Assembly: GCF_014062315.1 (NCBI RefSeq)
Contig: NZ_JACGLT010000017.1
Span: 19,404 to 83,403 of the forward strand
Source: Gelidibacter maritimus
GTDB taxonomy: Bacteria > Bacteroidota > Bacteroidia > Flavobacteriales > Flavobacteriaceae
DNA length: 64,000 nt
Reading direction: 5' to 3'
In this document: positions 53,874-63,434 of the stretch, piece after piece
Position numbering within the stretch: the first letter of the stretch is position 1
Layout: each line of letters opens with the position of its first letter
The notes under the pieces: model-generated
The model's input: the letters and a program-made list of their open reading frames with translations, nothing else
What the model was told of the DNA's origin: nothing
The model's database searches: none
Position numbers and translations under genes: made by a program

Positions 53874-54857
53874 ATGAGAGAGGTTGCGTTTATCAAACAA
53901 AATAAAGAAAAATGGCTGAGTTTTGAAACTGCCATTTTTAATAATGATTTTAAAAATCCCGATGAACTCGCCTCTCAATATATTCAATTGATCAACGATT
54001 TATCCTACGCGCAAACTTACTACCCCAAAAGTAAAGTAATTACGTACTTAAATCAATTAGCAGCCAAAGCTTTTCAAAAAATATATAAGACAAAACGCGA
54101 AGACAGCAATAGAATCGTCGCTTTTTGGAAAACTGAGGTACCATTGATTATGCATCAATACCGTAAATATGTCTATATCGCTTTTATCATCTTTACAATT
54201 TTCACGGCTATAGGCGCATTTTCAGCGGCGAATGATGGTGAATTTGTCCGTTCTATTTTAGGTGATGAATACGTCAATATGACCATAGAAAATATTGAAG
54301 CCGGAAATCCTGTGGCAGTTTATAAAAGTGGCAGTAACTGGGGAAGTTTTATAGGCATTACCGTCAATAACTTGCGTGTTGGTATTATTGCTTTTGTTTT
54401 GGGTGTTTTTGGCGGTCTAGGTACGATTTATATTTTATTTAAAAACTGCATCATGCTCGGTTCTTTTCAGTATTTTTTTTATGAAAAGGACGTGTTTTGG
54501 GAAAGTGTTAGAGGTATTTGGATCCATGGATCCATGGAAATTTTCGCCATTGTCATTGAGGCAGCGGCAGGACTTATACTAGGTGCAAGTATCTTATTCC
54601 CAGGCACACATTCCAGATTTACATCGTTTAAGGAAGGTGCCAAAACTGGGGTAAAAATTGTTATTAGCACCTTCCCTTTCACTTTTTTTGCAGGGTTTTT
54701 GGAAGGGTTTATCACAAGATATTCACAAGAAATGCCCAAAATAATCTCTGTTGGTATTATCTTAGTCACATTAGGTTGCATTAGCTACTATTATCTAATT
54801 TATCCGTTTGTGGTCAAGAAAAAACTCGACGCGCAATTGATTCCCATAATCGCTTAA
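53874..54857 (+). CDS. stage II sporulation protein M-like membrane protein
   Basis: The 327-residue protein resembles SpoIIM: an N-terminal soluble helix region, then membrane helices beginning 'RKYVYIAFIIFTIFTAIGAF' and 'NNLRVGIIAFVLGVFGGLGTIYILFKNCIMLG', 'GSMEIFAIVIEAAAGLILG' and 'GVKIVISTFPFTFFAGFLEGFITRY'. The bacterium does not sporulate; SpoIIM-like genes in this setting belong to a MoxR cluster of envelope function. The stop codon directly abuts the start of the DUF4129 gene. Confidence 0.85.
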   Translation: MREVAFIKQNKEKWLSFETAIFNNDFKNPDELASQYIQLINDLSYAQTYYPKSKVITYLNQLAAKAFQKIYKTKREDSNRIVAFWKTEVPLIMHQYRKYVYIAFIIFTIFTAIGAFSAANDGEFVRSILGDEYVNMTIENIEAGNPVAVYKSGSNWGSFIGITVNNLRVGIIAFVLGVFGGLGTIYILFKNCIMLGSFQYFFYEKDVFWESVRGIWIHGSMEIFAIVIEAAAGLILGASILFPGTHSRFTSFKEGAKTGVKIVISTFPFTFFAGFLEGFITRYSQEMPKIISVGIILVTLGCISYYYLIYPFVVKKKLDAQLIPIIA

Positions 54858-55586
54858 ATGAAACTTCGCCTCACGCTTATATTTACGATCAGTATGATGC
54901 TCCTCCACGGAAGCACATCAATATGGGCGAATATTTCTGTGCAGCAGCCAACAAATGAGCGTCGATTCCAGGAAGGTTTTAAAGATAATTATTCTGGTAG
55001 AAACTATAATTATGATGGGAAAGCAGCCGTCCGATCTACCTCAACCAAACATGGCGATGCTTCCAAATACTCTCAAGACAAGCCTTTTGTAGGTGAGGAT
55101 AATAATGCAAATGAATTTTCTTTTGACTTCAGTGCATTCAATTGGTTTTTTATTCTCATTCTAATCCTTGCTGTGGGATATTTGGCCTACACGCTTCTAA
55201 ATGATGGAAGCAGCAAACTGTTTTCTACAAGACAAAACGAAAAGCTACAATCGCACAGTGAAATTACCGCAGATAACATAACGCAAACGGATATCAAAAC
55301 ACTCATCAAAAAAGCCGAACAAACTGAGGATTACCGTTTGGCCATCAGATATTACTATCTATTGGTATTAAAACAATTGACGCTAAAAAACTTTATTAAA
55401 TATGAGGATGATAAGACCAATGCCGAGTACATGAACGCTATTGCCTCTAGGAACTTCAGCAAGGATTTTGCTTATACATCCTACATTTATGACTACACCT
55501 GGTATGGCGAATTTGCATTGGATAAAAGACAATACGACTTGGCCAAGAATAGTTTTGTTCAACTCATTAAAGCGGTCAATTCATGA
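54858..55586 (+). CDS. DUF4129 membrane protein
   Basis: The 242-residue protein has a signal peptide, a disordered Tyr/Asn/Arg-rich region, a membrane helix at about residues 95-115 ('FNWFFILILILAVGYLAYTLL') and a C-terminal DUF4129-like helical domain with 'DYRLAIRYYYLLVLKQLTLKNFI' and 'YTWYGEFALDKRQYDLAKNSF'. The last 4 bases overlap the DUF4350 start (ATGA), showing translational coupling. Confidence 0.8.
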   Translation: MKLRLTLIFTISMMLLHGSTSIWANISVQQPTNERRFQEGFKDNYSGRNYNYDGKAAVRSTSTKHGDASKYSQDKPFVGEDNNANEFSFDFSAFNWFFILILILAVGYLAYTLLNDGSSKLFSTRQNEKLQSHSEITADNITQTDIKTLIKKAEQTEDYRLAIRYYYLLVLKQLTLKNFIKYEDDKTNAEYMNAIASRNFSKDFAYTSYIYDYTWYGEFALDKRQYDLAKNSFVQLIKAVNS

Positions 55587-56788
55587 ACAAAACCTTAGTC
55601 ACTATTCTTGTAATTGCCGCCACAGTTATTACCATTGCCATTACATTGGACTATAGCAGTAACCGCACCGTTGATTGGACCGAAAGCTATAATGAAAAAA
55701 GTAATAAACCCTATGGTGTAAGCGTGTTTTATAAAGAGTTGCCAAAACTATTTGAAAATCAAAAACTAAAACCCATTTACTACTCGCCCTATAACTATTT
55801 TTACGCCAATTCAGAAGATGGCTATGGCGATCACGTGGCCGAAGGAAATTATATATTAGTCGGCAATTCCGATTATTTGGACGATGCAGATGTGGAAGAA
55901 TTGTTGATTTTTGCAGGCCAAGGGAATACCCTTTTTATGTCGGATTACAACTTTCCGGAGTTACTGTTGGACACTTTAAATTTGGGCGTAAAAGTCATTA
56001 AAAGCCAAGACAGTATCGTAAGATTAAGCTTTACGCATCCAGATATAAAGTCCAAAAACACTGAAATTGATAAAAGTGATAGTGCTTCCTATTTTTCAAG
56101 ATTTGAAGCTGAAAACCATAAAACTTTGGGCTATATCAATAATGATCTTAATTTGACCAATTTTTTAGAGATTCCTTTTCATGAAGGTACAGTTTATCTG
56201 CATTTGGAGCCAAAAGCGTTTACTAATTACAACATTTTAAAAGATGATCGATACCGTTATGTCGAAGGTGTGCTCTCCTATTTACCAAATCAGACTATTT
56301 ATTTTGATTCGTACACCAAGTTTTTCGATTCTTATTATGGTGACGCCGAAGAAAAGTCAAGTTTGAGTTGGTTTTTGCAACAGACATCCTTTAAGTGGGC
56401 CTGGTATTTGGCTTTACTATTGACTTTATTATTTATGATTTTTAATGCCAAAAGAAGACAACGTATTATTCCGATAATAAAACCCTTGGAAAATACGACC
56501 GTTGGATTTGTAAAAACCATCTCCAATCTTTATTATGAAACCCAAGACCATAAAAACCTAATCGATAAGAAAATCACATATTTCTTAGAAAAAATAAGAT
56601 CAGAGTACAATTTAGATACCCCCAATTTAAATGAAGAGTTTATCACTAAACTTTCTCAAAAATCTGGTAAGAATAAAGAAACCGTCAAAAAAACCATTAA
56701 TTTCATCAATTGGTTACGGACTAAGAATGAGTTTTTTGAAGAAAATCTTTTAAAGCTCAACAAACATATTGAAGAATTTTATTCATAA
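55583..56788 (+). CDS. DUF4350 membrane protein
   Basis: The 401-residue protein has an N-terminal membrane helix, a periplasmic beta/alpha domain ('KPYGVSVFYKELPKLFENQ', 'GNYILVGNSDYLDDADVEELLIFAGQGNTLFMSDY') resembling a GATase-like fold, a second membrane helix near residue 275 ('WAWYLALLLTLLFMIFNAKRRQR') and a helical cytoplasmic tail. The family has no known activity. It is coupled to DUF4129 (4-base overlap) and 5 bases upstream of the MoxR gene. Confidence 0.8.
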   Translation: MNKTLVTILVIAATVITIAITLDYSSNRTVDWTESYNEKSNKPYGVSVFYKELPKLFENQKLKPIYYSPYNYFYANSEDGYGDHVAEGNYILVGNSDYLDDADVEELLIFAGQGNTLFMSDYNFPELLLDTLNLGVKVIKSQDSIVRLSFTHPDIKSKNTEIDKSDSASYFSRFEAENHKTLGYINNDLNLTNFLEIPFHEGTVYLHLEPKAFTNYNILKDDRYRYVEGVLSYLPNQTIYFDSYTKFFDSYYGDAEEKSSLSWFLQQTSFKWAWYLALLLTLLFMIFNAKRRQRIIPIIKPLENTTVGFVKTISNLYYETQDHKNLIDKKITYFLEKIRSEYNLDTPNLNEEFITKLSQKSGKNKETVKKTINFINWLRTKNEFFEENLLKLNKHIEEFYS

Positions 56789-56793
56789 AAACT

Positions 56794-57864
56794 ATGGAAG
56801 AACAACATCCCAATGAAGGACAAACCCCGATAGAACATACACCAATTTCCAAAGACATTCAAGAAGAAACCACTCGGGTAGAAGCTACTCAAGACTTGAA
56901 GTTCACTAATCGATTGGACCTTTCAGAACTGCAAACCAATGTGCAAAATATGAAAGCCGAAATCGGCAAAGTTATTGTAGGTCAGACAGACATGGTGGAT
57001 ATGCTTTTAGCGTCCTTACTTGCCAAGGGTCATTCGCTGATTGAAGGCGTTCCGGGTGTGGCAAAAACAATTACAGCAAAACTGATGGCAAAATCATTGA
57101 GCGTTGACTTTAGCAGGATTCAATTCACACCAGATTTAATGCCGAGTGATATTCTAGGAACTTCAGTATTCAACCTGAAATCGACAGAATTTGAATTTAA
57201 AAAGGGGCCCATTTTCAGCAATATGATCTTGATTGATGAAATCAACAGAGCACCTGCTAAAACGCAAGCCGCTTTATTTGAGGTTATGGAGGAGCAGCAA
57301 ATTACTATTGATGGGAATTATTACAAATTAGAATCGCCTTTTATGGTCTTGGCTACCCAAAATCCGATAGAACAAGAAGGCACCTACCGATTGCCAGAAG
57401 CACAATTAGACCGTTTCTTGTTTAAAATTGACGTGGGCTACCCCAACTTAGAAGAAGAAATTGAGATTTTAATGCGTGAACATAATTTACAAGATGGTGT
57501 TAAGACAGATGCGGTCACTCCCTTTTTAACAGCTGAACAAATTACTACATATCAGTCGCTCGTGACGCAGGTATTGGTGGAAGAACATTTGTTAAAATAT
57601 ATTGCCGATTTAATTGTAGCTACCCGACAACACCAGTTTTTATACTTAGGAGCTTCTCCAAGAGCTTCCATTGCAATTTTAAAAGCCAGTAAAGCATTTG
57701 CCGCGATGGCCGGTCGCGACTTCGTAACTCCAGAAGATATTAAACGAGCGGCAGTTCCTGTATTACATCATCGTGTTATTGTGACGCCAGAACGGGAAAT
57801 GGAAGGAATCACCAGTACCGATGTAATCAAACAAATCATTGAGAACGTAGAAATCCCTAGGTAG
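56794..57864 (+). CDS. MoxR-family AAA ATPase
   Basis: The 356-residue AAA+ ATPase has Walker A 'GVPGVAKT', Walker B '[14 protein letters not shown]', sensor-1 '[24 protein letters not shown]' and the lid '[21 protein letters not shown]'. MoxR ATPases serve as chaperones for partner proteins, usually with a DUF58/VWA protein. Here the cluster is RDD/SpoIIM/DUF4129/DUF4350/MoxR without a DUF58 gene after it. Confidence 0.95.
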   Translation: MEEQHPNEGQTPIEHTPISKDIQEETTRVEATQDLKFTNRLDLSELQTNVQNMKAEIGKVIVGQTDMVDMLLASLLAKGHSLIEGVPGVAKTITAKLMAKSLSVDFSRIQFTPDLMPSDILGTSVFNLKSTEFEFKKGPIFSNMILIDEINRAPAKTQAALFEVMEEQQITIDGNYYKLESPFMVLATQNPIEQEGTYRLPEAQLDRFLFKIDVGYPNLEEEIEILMREHNLQDGVKTDAVTPFLTAEQITTYQSLVTQVLVEEHLLKYIADLIVATRQHQFLYLGASPRASIAILKASKAFAAMAGRDFVTPEDIKRAAVPVLHHRVIVTPEREMEGITSTDVIKQIIENVEIPR

Positions 57865-58109
57865 TTTTTTGTGGGTATAATTCTGTTCACAAGATTCTGT
57901 TTGCAGGATTCAGTTGCTAATAGTTGACAGTCTGCAGTCCAGGTTTCCCGCGTCCGCTAGTGTCACCCTCCTATATTGCGTTCCAAACGGGCAGGCAGGT
58001 TTGAGGTTGTATAATCAATTTTATCGCATGGACATTAACCTCATTTCATAAAAGATACCATCTTAATACCAACTACACTCCACCAACTACCAACTACCAA
58101 CTTTAAGCT

Positions 58110-58580
58110 TCATGCGCCTTGCTTCTTTTCCCTCACCTTCAAAGTCCATTCAAAATTAAAATTTGAAACTTCCACCCCGTCTTCATTGGTTCCAACGGAA
58201 TTCATCCAAATGGTTTGACCTTCGCCCGTTGTAATCGCATTTTTTATGGCTTCGTCAACTTTATATCCGTCCGTACATTTAAAATTGATACGACCAGTGG
58301 CTTTTTTTGTAAATGTGGCATTGTTACTGGCCACTAACATAGATATTGGTTGTCCACTATTTTTAATTTTTGACATCACCAAGGCGCCGGTAGTCAATTC
58401 CGCCGCCATCCCTTGTACCGCCCAAAACATAGAGTTAAATGGATTTTGATTAATCCAACGGTGTTTGACACGGACCTTGCATTGCTCATCATCAATATAG
58501 GTGGCCCTAACACCACAAAAAAAAGCAGAAGGGAGTTTGAAGCTTAGAAAAGCATTGAGTTTTCTTGGAGATATATTCAT
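58110..58580 (-). CDS. DUF4442 hotdog-fold protein (thioesterase-like)
   Basis: The 156-residue protein shows a hotdog core ('HRWINQNPFNSMFWAVQGMAAELTTGALVM', 'SMLVASNNATFTKKATGRINFKC', and 'EVSNFNFEWTLKVREKK'). DUF4442 proteins resemble PaaI-type acyl-CoA thioesterases but the catalytic residue is not obvious. It is monocistronic and convergent with the MoxR gene; the 245 bases between hold no gene but some GC-rich segments. Confidence 0.82.
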   Translation of the reverse strand: MNISPRKLNAFLSFKLPSAFFCGVRATYIDDEQCKVRVKHRWINQNPFNSMFWAVQGMAAELTTGALVMSKIKNSGQPISMLVASNNATFTKKATGRINFKCTDGYKVDEAIKNAITTGEGQTIWMNSVGTNEDGVEVSNFNFEWTLKVREKKQGA

Positions 58581-58663
58581 TTTGAATTCTTGATTTGCGC
58601 TAATTTATCGATTATTTTCGGGACCACAACCTGTTAAATTTTTGTTAATTTATAGTACTATGT

Positions 58664-58696
58664 TTTGCATAATACCTTCTTTAAGATATATATTTG
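58664..58696 (+). promoter_or_regulatory. promoter of the DUF4870 gene
   Basis: TTTG (58664-58667) and TATATTTG (58689-58696) are 21 bases apart, a strong Bacteroidetes -33/-7 pair. The start codon at 58727 follows at a leader of about 24 bases. Confidence 0.75.
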
Positions 58697-58726
58697 CATA
58701 AGCCACTATTATATACAAATAAAAAC

Positions 58727-59173
58727 ATGATAGATAATCACCATAGAAACATCGCCACATTCATCCATTTGTCTACTTTTTCGAGATTCATCGTTCCTTT
58801 AGGAAATTTTATTGGTCCGCTTATTTTATGGAGCGTTAATAAGGAGAAGTCTGAATTTATTGATACCCATGGTAAGCAAGCCATAAATTTCCAAATTAGC
58901 ATTTTATTATATGCCATTATTTTAGGTGTTTTAACGGTTCCATTTTTCATTTTTGGACTTCTGGGACAATTGAATTTTTGGAATTTCAGCAATTTTGATA
59001 ATTTTCAAATCGGTTTTCACTCAGCTTCTCCCCTATTGTTTATAGCTGGTGGCTTTGGGTTTTTGGCCGTTATCGGCTTTATTCTGGAACTGATTTTTAT
59101 TGTCATTGCAAGTTTAAAAGCGAGGGATGGCGAAATTTACAAATATCCACTGACCATTAATTTTTTAAAATAA
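58727..59173 (+). CDS. DUF4870 membrane protein
   Basis: The start at 58727 (MIDNHHRNIATFIHL) is preferred; an upstream in-frame ATG at 58694 lies inside the promoter. The 148-residue protein has three membrane helices and the family motif 'FIVPLGNFIGPLILWSVNKEKSEFIDTHGKQAINFQIS'. DUF4870 proteins (Tic20-like) are of unknown function. It is monocistronic, well before the PadR gene. Confidence 0.85.
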   Translation: MIDNHHRNIATFIHLSTFSRFIVPLGNFIGPLILWSVNKEKSEFIDTHGKQAINFQISILLYAIILGVLTVPFFIFGLLGQLNFWNFSNFDNFQIGFHSASPLLFIAGGFGFLAVIGFILELIFIVIASLKARDGEIYKYPLTINFLK

Positions 59174-59394
59174 CAATTCAGCAACCCGTCTGCACTAAAA
59201 AACAAATTCTGGCATGTCAATCAATCAAAAAACGACCAGTTTCATCTTATATAAGTGCCTCGGCGACTTAACACCCAGATTTGGGAATCAAATACGGGTA
59301 AAAGATAAACATTGCCAGAACATCATCAATCGAACAGAAAATGTCTCAATGCTATTAATCAAAAGCATAGACTTTTAAAACATAAAAAAGAACT

Positions 59395-59739
59395 ATGAAA
59401 ATTGAAAATACCAAAGCTCAAATGCGTAAGGGTGTTCTTGAATACTGCATTCTCTCCGTCCTAAAAGATGAAGACGCCTATGTTGCAGAAATTCTGGCAA
59501 CACTTAAGGATGCCAAGATGCTTGTTGTAGAAGGAACGATATATCCTTTATTGACGCGACTTAAAAACGCGGGCCTTTTAGATTATCGATGGGAGGAATC
59601 CACCTCAGGTCCACCCCGTAAATATTATAATCTTACAGAAAAAGGTCAGTTATTTCTAACAGAATTAACTACTACTTGGAACGAATTAAAACACGCAGTC
59701 AACTTAGTAACCACCACAAAACAATCAAGAAATGAATAA
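59395..59739 (+). CDS. PadR-family transcriptional regulator
   Basis: The 114-residue protein has the winged-helix 'RKGVLEYCILSVLKDEDAYVAEIL' and 'VVEGTIYPLLTRLKNAGLLDYRWEES' followed by 'PPRKYYNLTEKGQLFL', the PadR signature. It probably represses its own operon. It overlaps the PspC gene by 8 bases. The 221 bases before it hold no gene. Confidence 0.92.
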   Translation: MKIENTKAQMRKGVLEYCILSVLKDEDAYVAEILATLKDAKMLVVEGTIYPLLTRLKNAGLLDYRWEESTSGPPRKYYNLTEKGQLFLTELTTTWNELKHAVNLVTTTKQSRNE

Positions 59740-61561
59740 GACAGTCAACATAAATTTAGCAGGTATATTTTTTCACATTGATGAAGATGCGTACCTAAAG
59801 CTGCAACGTTATCTTGAGGCCATTAAACGCTCATTTACAGACTCTCAGGGCCGATCTGAAATTATTGCAGATATTGAGGCGCGCATTGCCGAACTTTTTA
59901 ATGAACGGGTTCAAAACCACAAACAGGTAATCCGGTTAAAGGAAGTGGATGACGTGATTGCCATTATGGGTCAACCAGAGGATTATTTGGTTGATGATGA
60001 GATTTTTGAAGATGAGCCATACAGTACCTTTCAAGAAAAAAGTAAAAGTACTTTTTCCAAAAAGTTATTTAGAGATAGCGACAATTCTTATATTGGAGGT
60101 GTAGCCTCTGGTATTGGTCATTATTTGGGTATTGACGCCATTTGGGTGCGCCTCATTTGGATCTTATTGGCCTTTGGTTCTGGTGGTACATTTATTTTTA
60201 TCTATGTCCTATTCTGGATTTTGGTACCTGAAGCCATTACCACTGCTGAAAAGCTAACCATGACGGGAGAACCGGTCAACATTAGCAACATCGAAAAAAA
60301 AATTAAAGACGGATTTGAAAATGTATCTCAAAATGTCTCTGATGCGGTAAAAAATATGGATTTGCCAAAACAAGGCAACAAAATAAGAGCTAATTCAAAA
60401 ACATTTTTTGATTCACTGGGTGAAATCATTCTATTTTTCCTGAAAGTAATTGGAAAATTTATAGGTGTTATTCTTATAATGATTGGTGCTTCTACCTTGA
60501 TTGCATTAATTGTCGCGCTTTTTTCAGTAGGTGTTGCCCATATTATTCATGTGCCAGGAATAGATTTTATACATGCCACAAATGCCGCTAACATTCCTGT
60601 TTGGATGATGTCCTTATTGCTTCTATTTGTAATTGGCATTCCGTTTTTCTTTATTTTCTATTTGGGATTGAAAATATTGGTCAATAACCTGAAGTCCATC
60701 GGTCAAATTGCTAAGTTTTCATTACTCGGATTATGGTTACTCTCCATTATTGGCTTGGTCATTATAGGGGTCAAACAAGTTAGTGAATATGCGGAGGACG
60801 CATTTGTACAACAGACCGAAAGCATATATAGTACCCAAAAAGATACGCTATACGTAACCATGGTGCACAATAAATCGTACAGTAAACAATTTGGAAGACA
60901 CAGTAACCAATGGAAGCCCGTATATAATGAAGAGGACCAAAAACTACTGTATCTGACAGATGTTAGTTTAAATTTAAAATCGACTAAAGATTCGGTGGCA
61001 TCCATAAAAATTGAAAAAAGTTCAAGAGGCAACTCCTATCAAAATGCAAAAAAGAGAGCCGAAAAAATCGATTATAATTATACCGTCTCTGAAAACACAC
61101 TGAAATTTGATGGATTTTTAACCACGGCATTTGATAACAGATATAGAGACCAAGAGGTTGAAATAACTTTATACTTACCGGAAGGGACCGTTCTGTTTGC
61201 GGACAAAAACACATATTCGTTTTATGGAAATCACCTTAAGAGATCCGCATATATGAATAATACCAATTTTAGCAGGATTAAAAACATCAATAAAAACCAT
61301 ATTTTGATCAATGGAATGGAAGGCCACTATTTGCAGGTATTAGAGAATGGAATCAAATGCTTGGATTGTCCAGAAGACAATGAACTTGGTAACGATTCCA
61401 CCGACAACAGCTCCGAGTTTAGAATGGATGAGAACGGTATAAAAATCAAAAGCAAGGTCAATTCTATACAAATAAACCAAGATGGAATCGAGTCAAAAAC
61501 TGAACGTGTAAAAGTGAACATTGATAGTAATGGCATAGAAATTACCACGGACGACATTTAA
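59732..61561 (+). CDS. PspC-domain membrane protein
   Basis: The 609-residue protein has an N-terminal segment ('VNINLAGIFFHIDEDAYLKLQRYLEAIKRSF'), a PspC domain near residues 110-170 ('KLFRDSDNSYIGGVASGIGHYLGIDAIWVRLIWILLAFGSGGTFIFIYVLFWILVP'), about four more membrane helices (232-348) and a periplasmic C-terminus of about 260 residues. PspC proteins take part in envelope-stress sensing. It is coupled to the PadR gene and followed, after 110 bases, by GIN proteins. Confidence 0.9.
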   Translation: MNKTVNINLAGIFFHIDEDAYLKLQRYLEAIKRSFTDSQGRSEIIADIEARIAELFNERVQNHKQVIRLKEVDDVIAIMGQPEDYLVDDEIFEDEPYSTFQEKSKSTFSKKLFRDSDNSYIGGVASGIGHYLGIDAIWVRLIWILLAFGSGGTFIFIYVLFWILVPEAITTAEKLTMTGEPVNISNIEKKIKDGFENVSQNVSDAVKNMDLPKQGNKIRANSKTFFDSLGEIILFFLKVIGKFIGVILIMIGASTLIALIVALFSVGVAHIIHVPGIDFIHATNAANIPVWMMSLLLLFVIGIPFFFIFYLGLKILVNNLKSIGQIAKFSLLGLWLLSIIGLVIIGVKQVSEYAEDAFVQQTESIYSTQKDTLYVTMVHNKSYSKQFGRHSNQWKPVYNEEDQKLLYLTDVSLNLKSTKDSVASIKIEKSSRGNSYQNAKKRAEKIDYNYTVSENTLKFDGFLTTAFDNRYRDQEVEITLYLPEGTVLFADKNTYSFYGNHLKRSAYMNNTNFSRIKNINKNHILINGMEGHYLQVLENGIKCLDCPEDNELGNDSTDNSSEFRMDENGIKIKSKVNSIQINQDGIESKTERVKVNIDSNGIEITTDDI

Positions 61562-61671
61562 TTTTTTTTTATTATAACAGTCGGTCAGCATAAATCAACA
61601 GTTCAGTAGATTTAATTGTCCATGGCCTTCAATTTAGAAGATATTTGATCAATAACTAAAAACAAACCATC

Positions 61672-62382
61672 ATGAGCACATTAATCAAAATTATTGTTAC
61701 GGCCATTCTGAGTCTATTGTTAAGTTCCTGCAACTTCGGTTTAGGGGTTATTGGAAATGGCAATGTTATTACAAAAGAACGTACCATTTCTGGTAATTAT
61801 GACCAGATTGAGATAAGCCGTGGATTGGATGTTTATCTTGCCCAAGGCCAATCAGAAAGTATCAAGGTTCAGGCAGATGAGAACCTACATGACATAATTA
61901 TCACTAAAATTGAAGACAATACCCTTAAAATTTATGCCGATGAAAACATCAGTCGCTCATCGGCAAAAAAGGTCCTCGTTGATTTTAAAAATGTTTCTAA
62001 AATTTCCTCCTCTAGTGGTAGTGATGTTTATAGTACCACTAGTATATCCGCCGAAAATTTAGAACTCAATAGTTCTAGCGGAAGCGATATGGCATTAGAA
62101 GTAAAGGTTAGAAAATTAACTTGTAAGGCCTCAAGTGGCAGCGACCTTGAATTGAAAGGCACTGCAAGCACCTTGATTGCCCGGGCCTCAAGTGGTAGTG
62201 ATATCAAGGCAAAGTATTTGGAGACCTCTATAACAAATGCAAATGCCTCTAGTGGTGCAGACATTGTAGTTAACGTATTGCAAGAATTAACAGCCAAAGC
62301 GCAAAGCGGAGGTGACATTACCTATATTGGCAGCCCCGAAACCATCAATAAATCGGCTGGTGTTTATGCAAGTAAAGATTAG
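61672..62382 (+). CDS. GIN-domain (DUF2807) lipoprotein with SSGSD repeats
   Basis: The 236-residue protein has a lipobox (LLLSSC, Cys20) and a DUF2807 beta-rich domain. Residues about 110-215 repeat a 'SSGSD' or 'SSGAD' motif roughly every 19-21 residues ('SSSGSDVYST', 'SSSGSDMALE', 'ASSGSDLELK', 'ASSGSDIKAK', 'ASSGADIVVN'), giving a regular beta-helix-like turn. It is probably an outer-membrane or periplasmic adhesion/scaffold protein. It is downstream of PspC and ends in a terminator. Confidence 0.85.
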   Translation: MSTLIKIIVTAILSLLLSSCNFGLGVIGNGNVITKERTISGNYDQIEISRGLDVYLAQGQSESIKVQADENLHDIIITKIEDNTLKIYADENISRSSAKKVLVDFKNVSKISSSSGSDVYSTTSISAENLELNSSSGSDMALEVKVRKLTCKASSGSDLELKGTASTLIARASSGSDIKAKYLETSITNANASSGADIVVNVLQELTAKAQSGGDITYIGSPETINKSAGVYASKD

Positions 62383-62434
62383 CGAAAATGAGGTAAAATA
62401 TGATCATATAACCAATCTCCTCACTTGTTTTTAG

Positions 62435-62474
62435 AACCATTTCAAACCTTATTAAATGTTTGGGATGGTTTTTG
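62435..62474 (+). terminator. terminator after the first GIN gene
   Basis: A 13-bp stem, 62435-62447 with 62458-62470, allowing two G-U pairs, is followed by a T-run. It precedes the promoter of the second GIN gene. Confidence 0.7.
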
Positions 62475-62476
62475 TT

Positions 62477-62484
62477 TATATTTG
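62477..62484 (+). promoter_or_regulatory. -7 box of the second GIN gene
   Basis: TATATTTG matches TAnnTTTG and lies 26 bases before the start at 62510. The nearest TTTG (62459-62462) is only 14 bases upstream and lies within the terminator stem, so the -33 element is poor. Confidence 0.4.
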
Positions 62485-62509
62485 TTAGTATAAACCCTAA
62501 CTCAGTAAA

Positions 62510-63346
62510 ATGAATAAAATCATTTTTGCATTTTTATTGTCGCTATCCTTCACCGCTTTTATCGCTGCTCAAGAAGATGAAAAAGTTAAAGGTGATAGAA
62601 ATGTAACCATAAAGCAAACCTATATTGATCCGTTTAATTCGATCATTGTAGGCGAAGATTTTACCGTTGAAATCATCTATAACAGTAAGGCTTCTGTAGA
62701 AGTAGAAGCAGACAGCAATCTTCACGAATATATTCTTTTTGAAGTTGTTGACGGTACCTTAACGTTTAAAACCTCCAAAAGGATTACCTCTAGCCGGAGG
62801 ATGAATATCAAAGTAAATTATACGGACGGATTGGAAAATATTGAAGTGATTGAAAATGGAGAACTCCGTTCCTTAACTTCTTTAGAACTGAAAAACACCA
62901 CCTTGAAAACGACAGGATCATCGCGCGCCTATCTCAATATAAAGACGAACGAATTCAATTACACCGCATTAGATAAGGCCAAAGTAAAACTGAATGTCAA
63001 TGCCACAAATGCTGTAATTATTCTTAGCGATAATGTAAGAATGGAGGCTTTGCTCAATTCAAAATCGGCCAAGATAGACCTTTACCAACGGGCCAATGCC
63101 AAGTTGGAAGGAACACTTGAAACTACGCAATTGCGTGTGGATAATTCATCAAGTTTTAACGGCAAGGAGTTTTTGACCGATACCTGTGACCTCATTGCCG
63201 ATATGAGTAGTTCTGCAACCATTCGGGTCAATGACACTATTACAATTGAAGCAACAGGGAACAGCGAAGTTTATTTGTATAATGAACCAAAAATTACGCT
63301 CACCAAATTTACGGGAAATTCAAAATTACAGATGAGAGATCGGTAA
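62510..63346 (+). CDS. GIN-domain (DUF2807) secreted protein
   Basis: The 278-residue protein has a signal peptide ('AFLLSLSFTAFIAAQED') and a DUF2807 domain: 'YIDPFNSIIVGEDFTVEIIYNSKASVEVEADSNLHEYI', then short beta strands with serine and asparagine. It lacks the regular SSGSD period of its upstream neighbour. The last strands read 'ITIEATGNSEVYLYNEPKITLTKFTGNSKLQMRDR'. The two GIN genes may share a function with PspC, but the second has its own promoter. Confidence 0.85.
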   Translation: MNKIIFAFLLSLSFTAFIAAQEDEKVKGDRNVTIKQTYIDPFNSIIVGEDFTVEIIYNSKASVEVEADSNLHEYILFEVVDGTLTFKTSKRITSSRRMNIKVNYTDGLENIEVIENGELRSLTSLELKNTTLKTTGSSRAYLNIKTNEFNYTALDKAKVKLNVNATNAVIILSDNVRMEALLNSKSAKIDLYQRANAKLEGTLETTQLRVDNSSSFNGKEFLTDTCDLIADMSSSATIRVNDTITIEATGNSEVYLYNEPKITLTKFTGNSKLQMRDR

Positions 63347-63434
63347 CAACCTTAGTTAGACAAACTAAAGATTCATTAATACTTACTCAACAAGTAGTGC
63401 ACATTCATCTTTTGTATATGCATATTTAGTTGTA

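Noticed and set aside
58081..58105. Short ACCAACT tandem repeat
   Set aside because: Only about three imperfect copies in an A/C-rich spacer, and no associated gene or hairpin.
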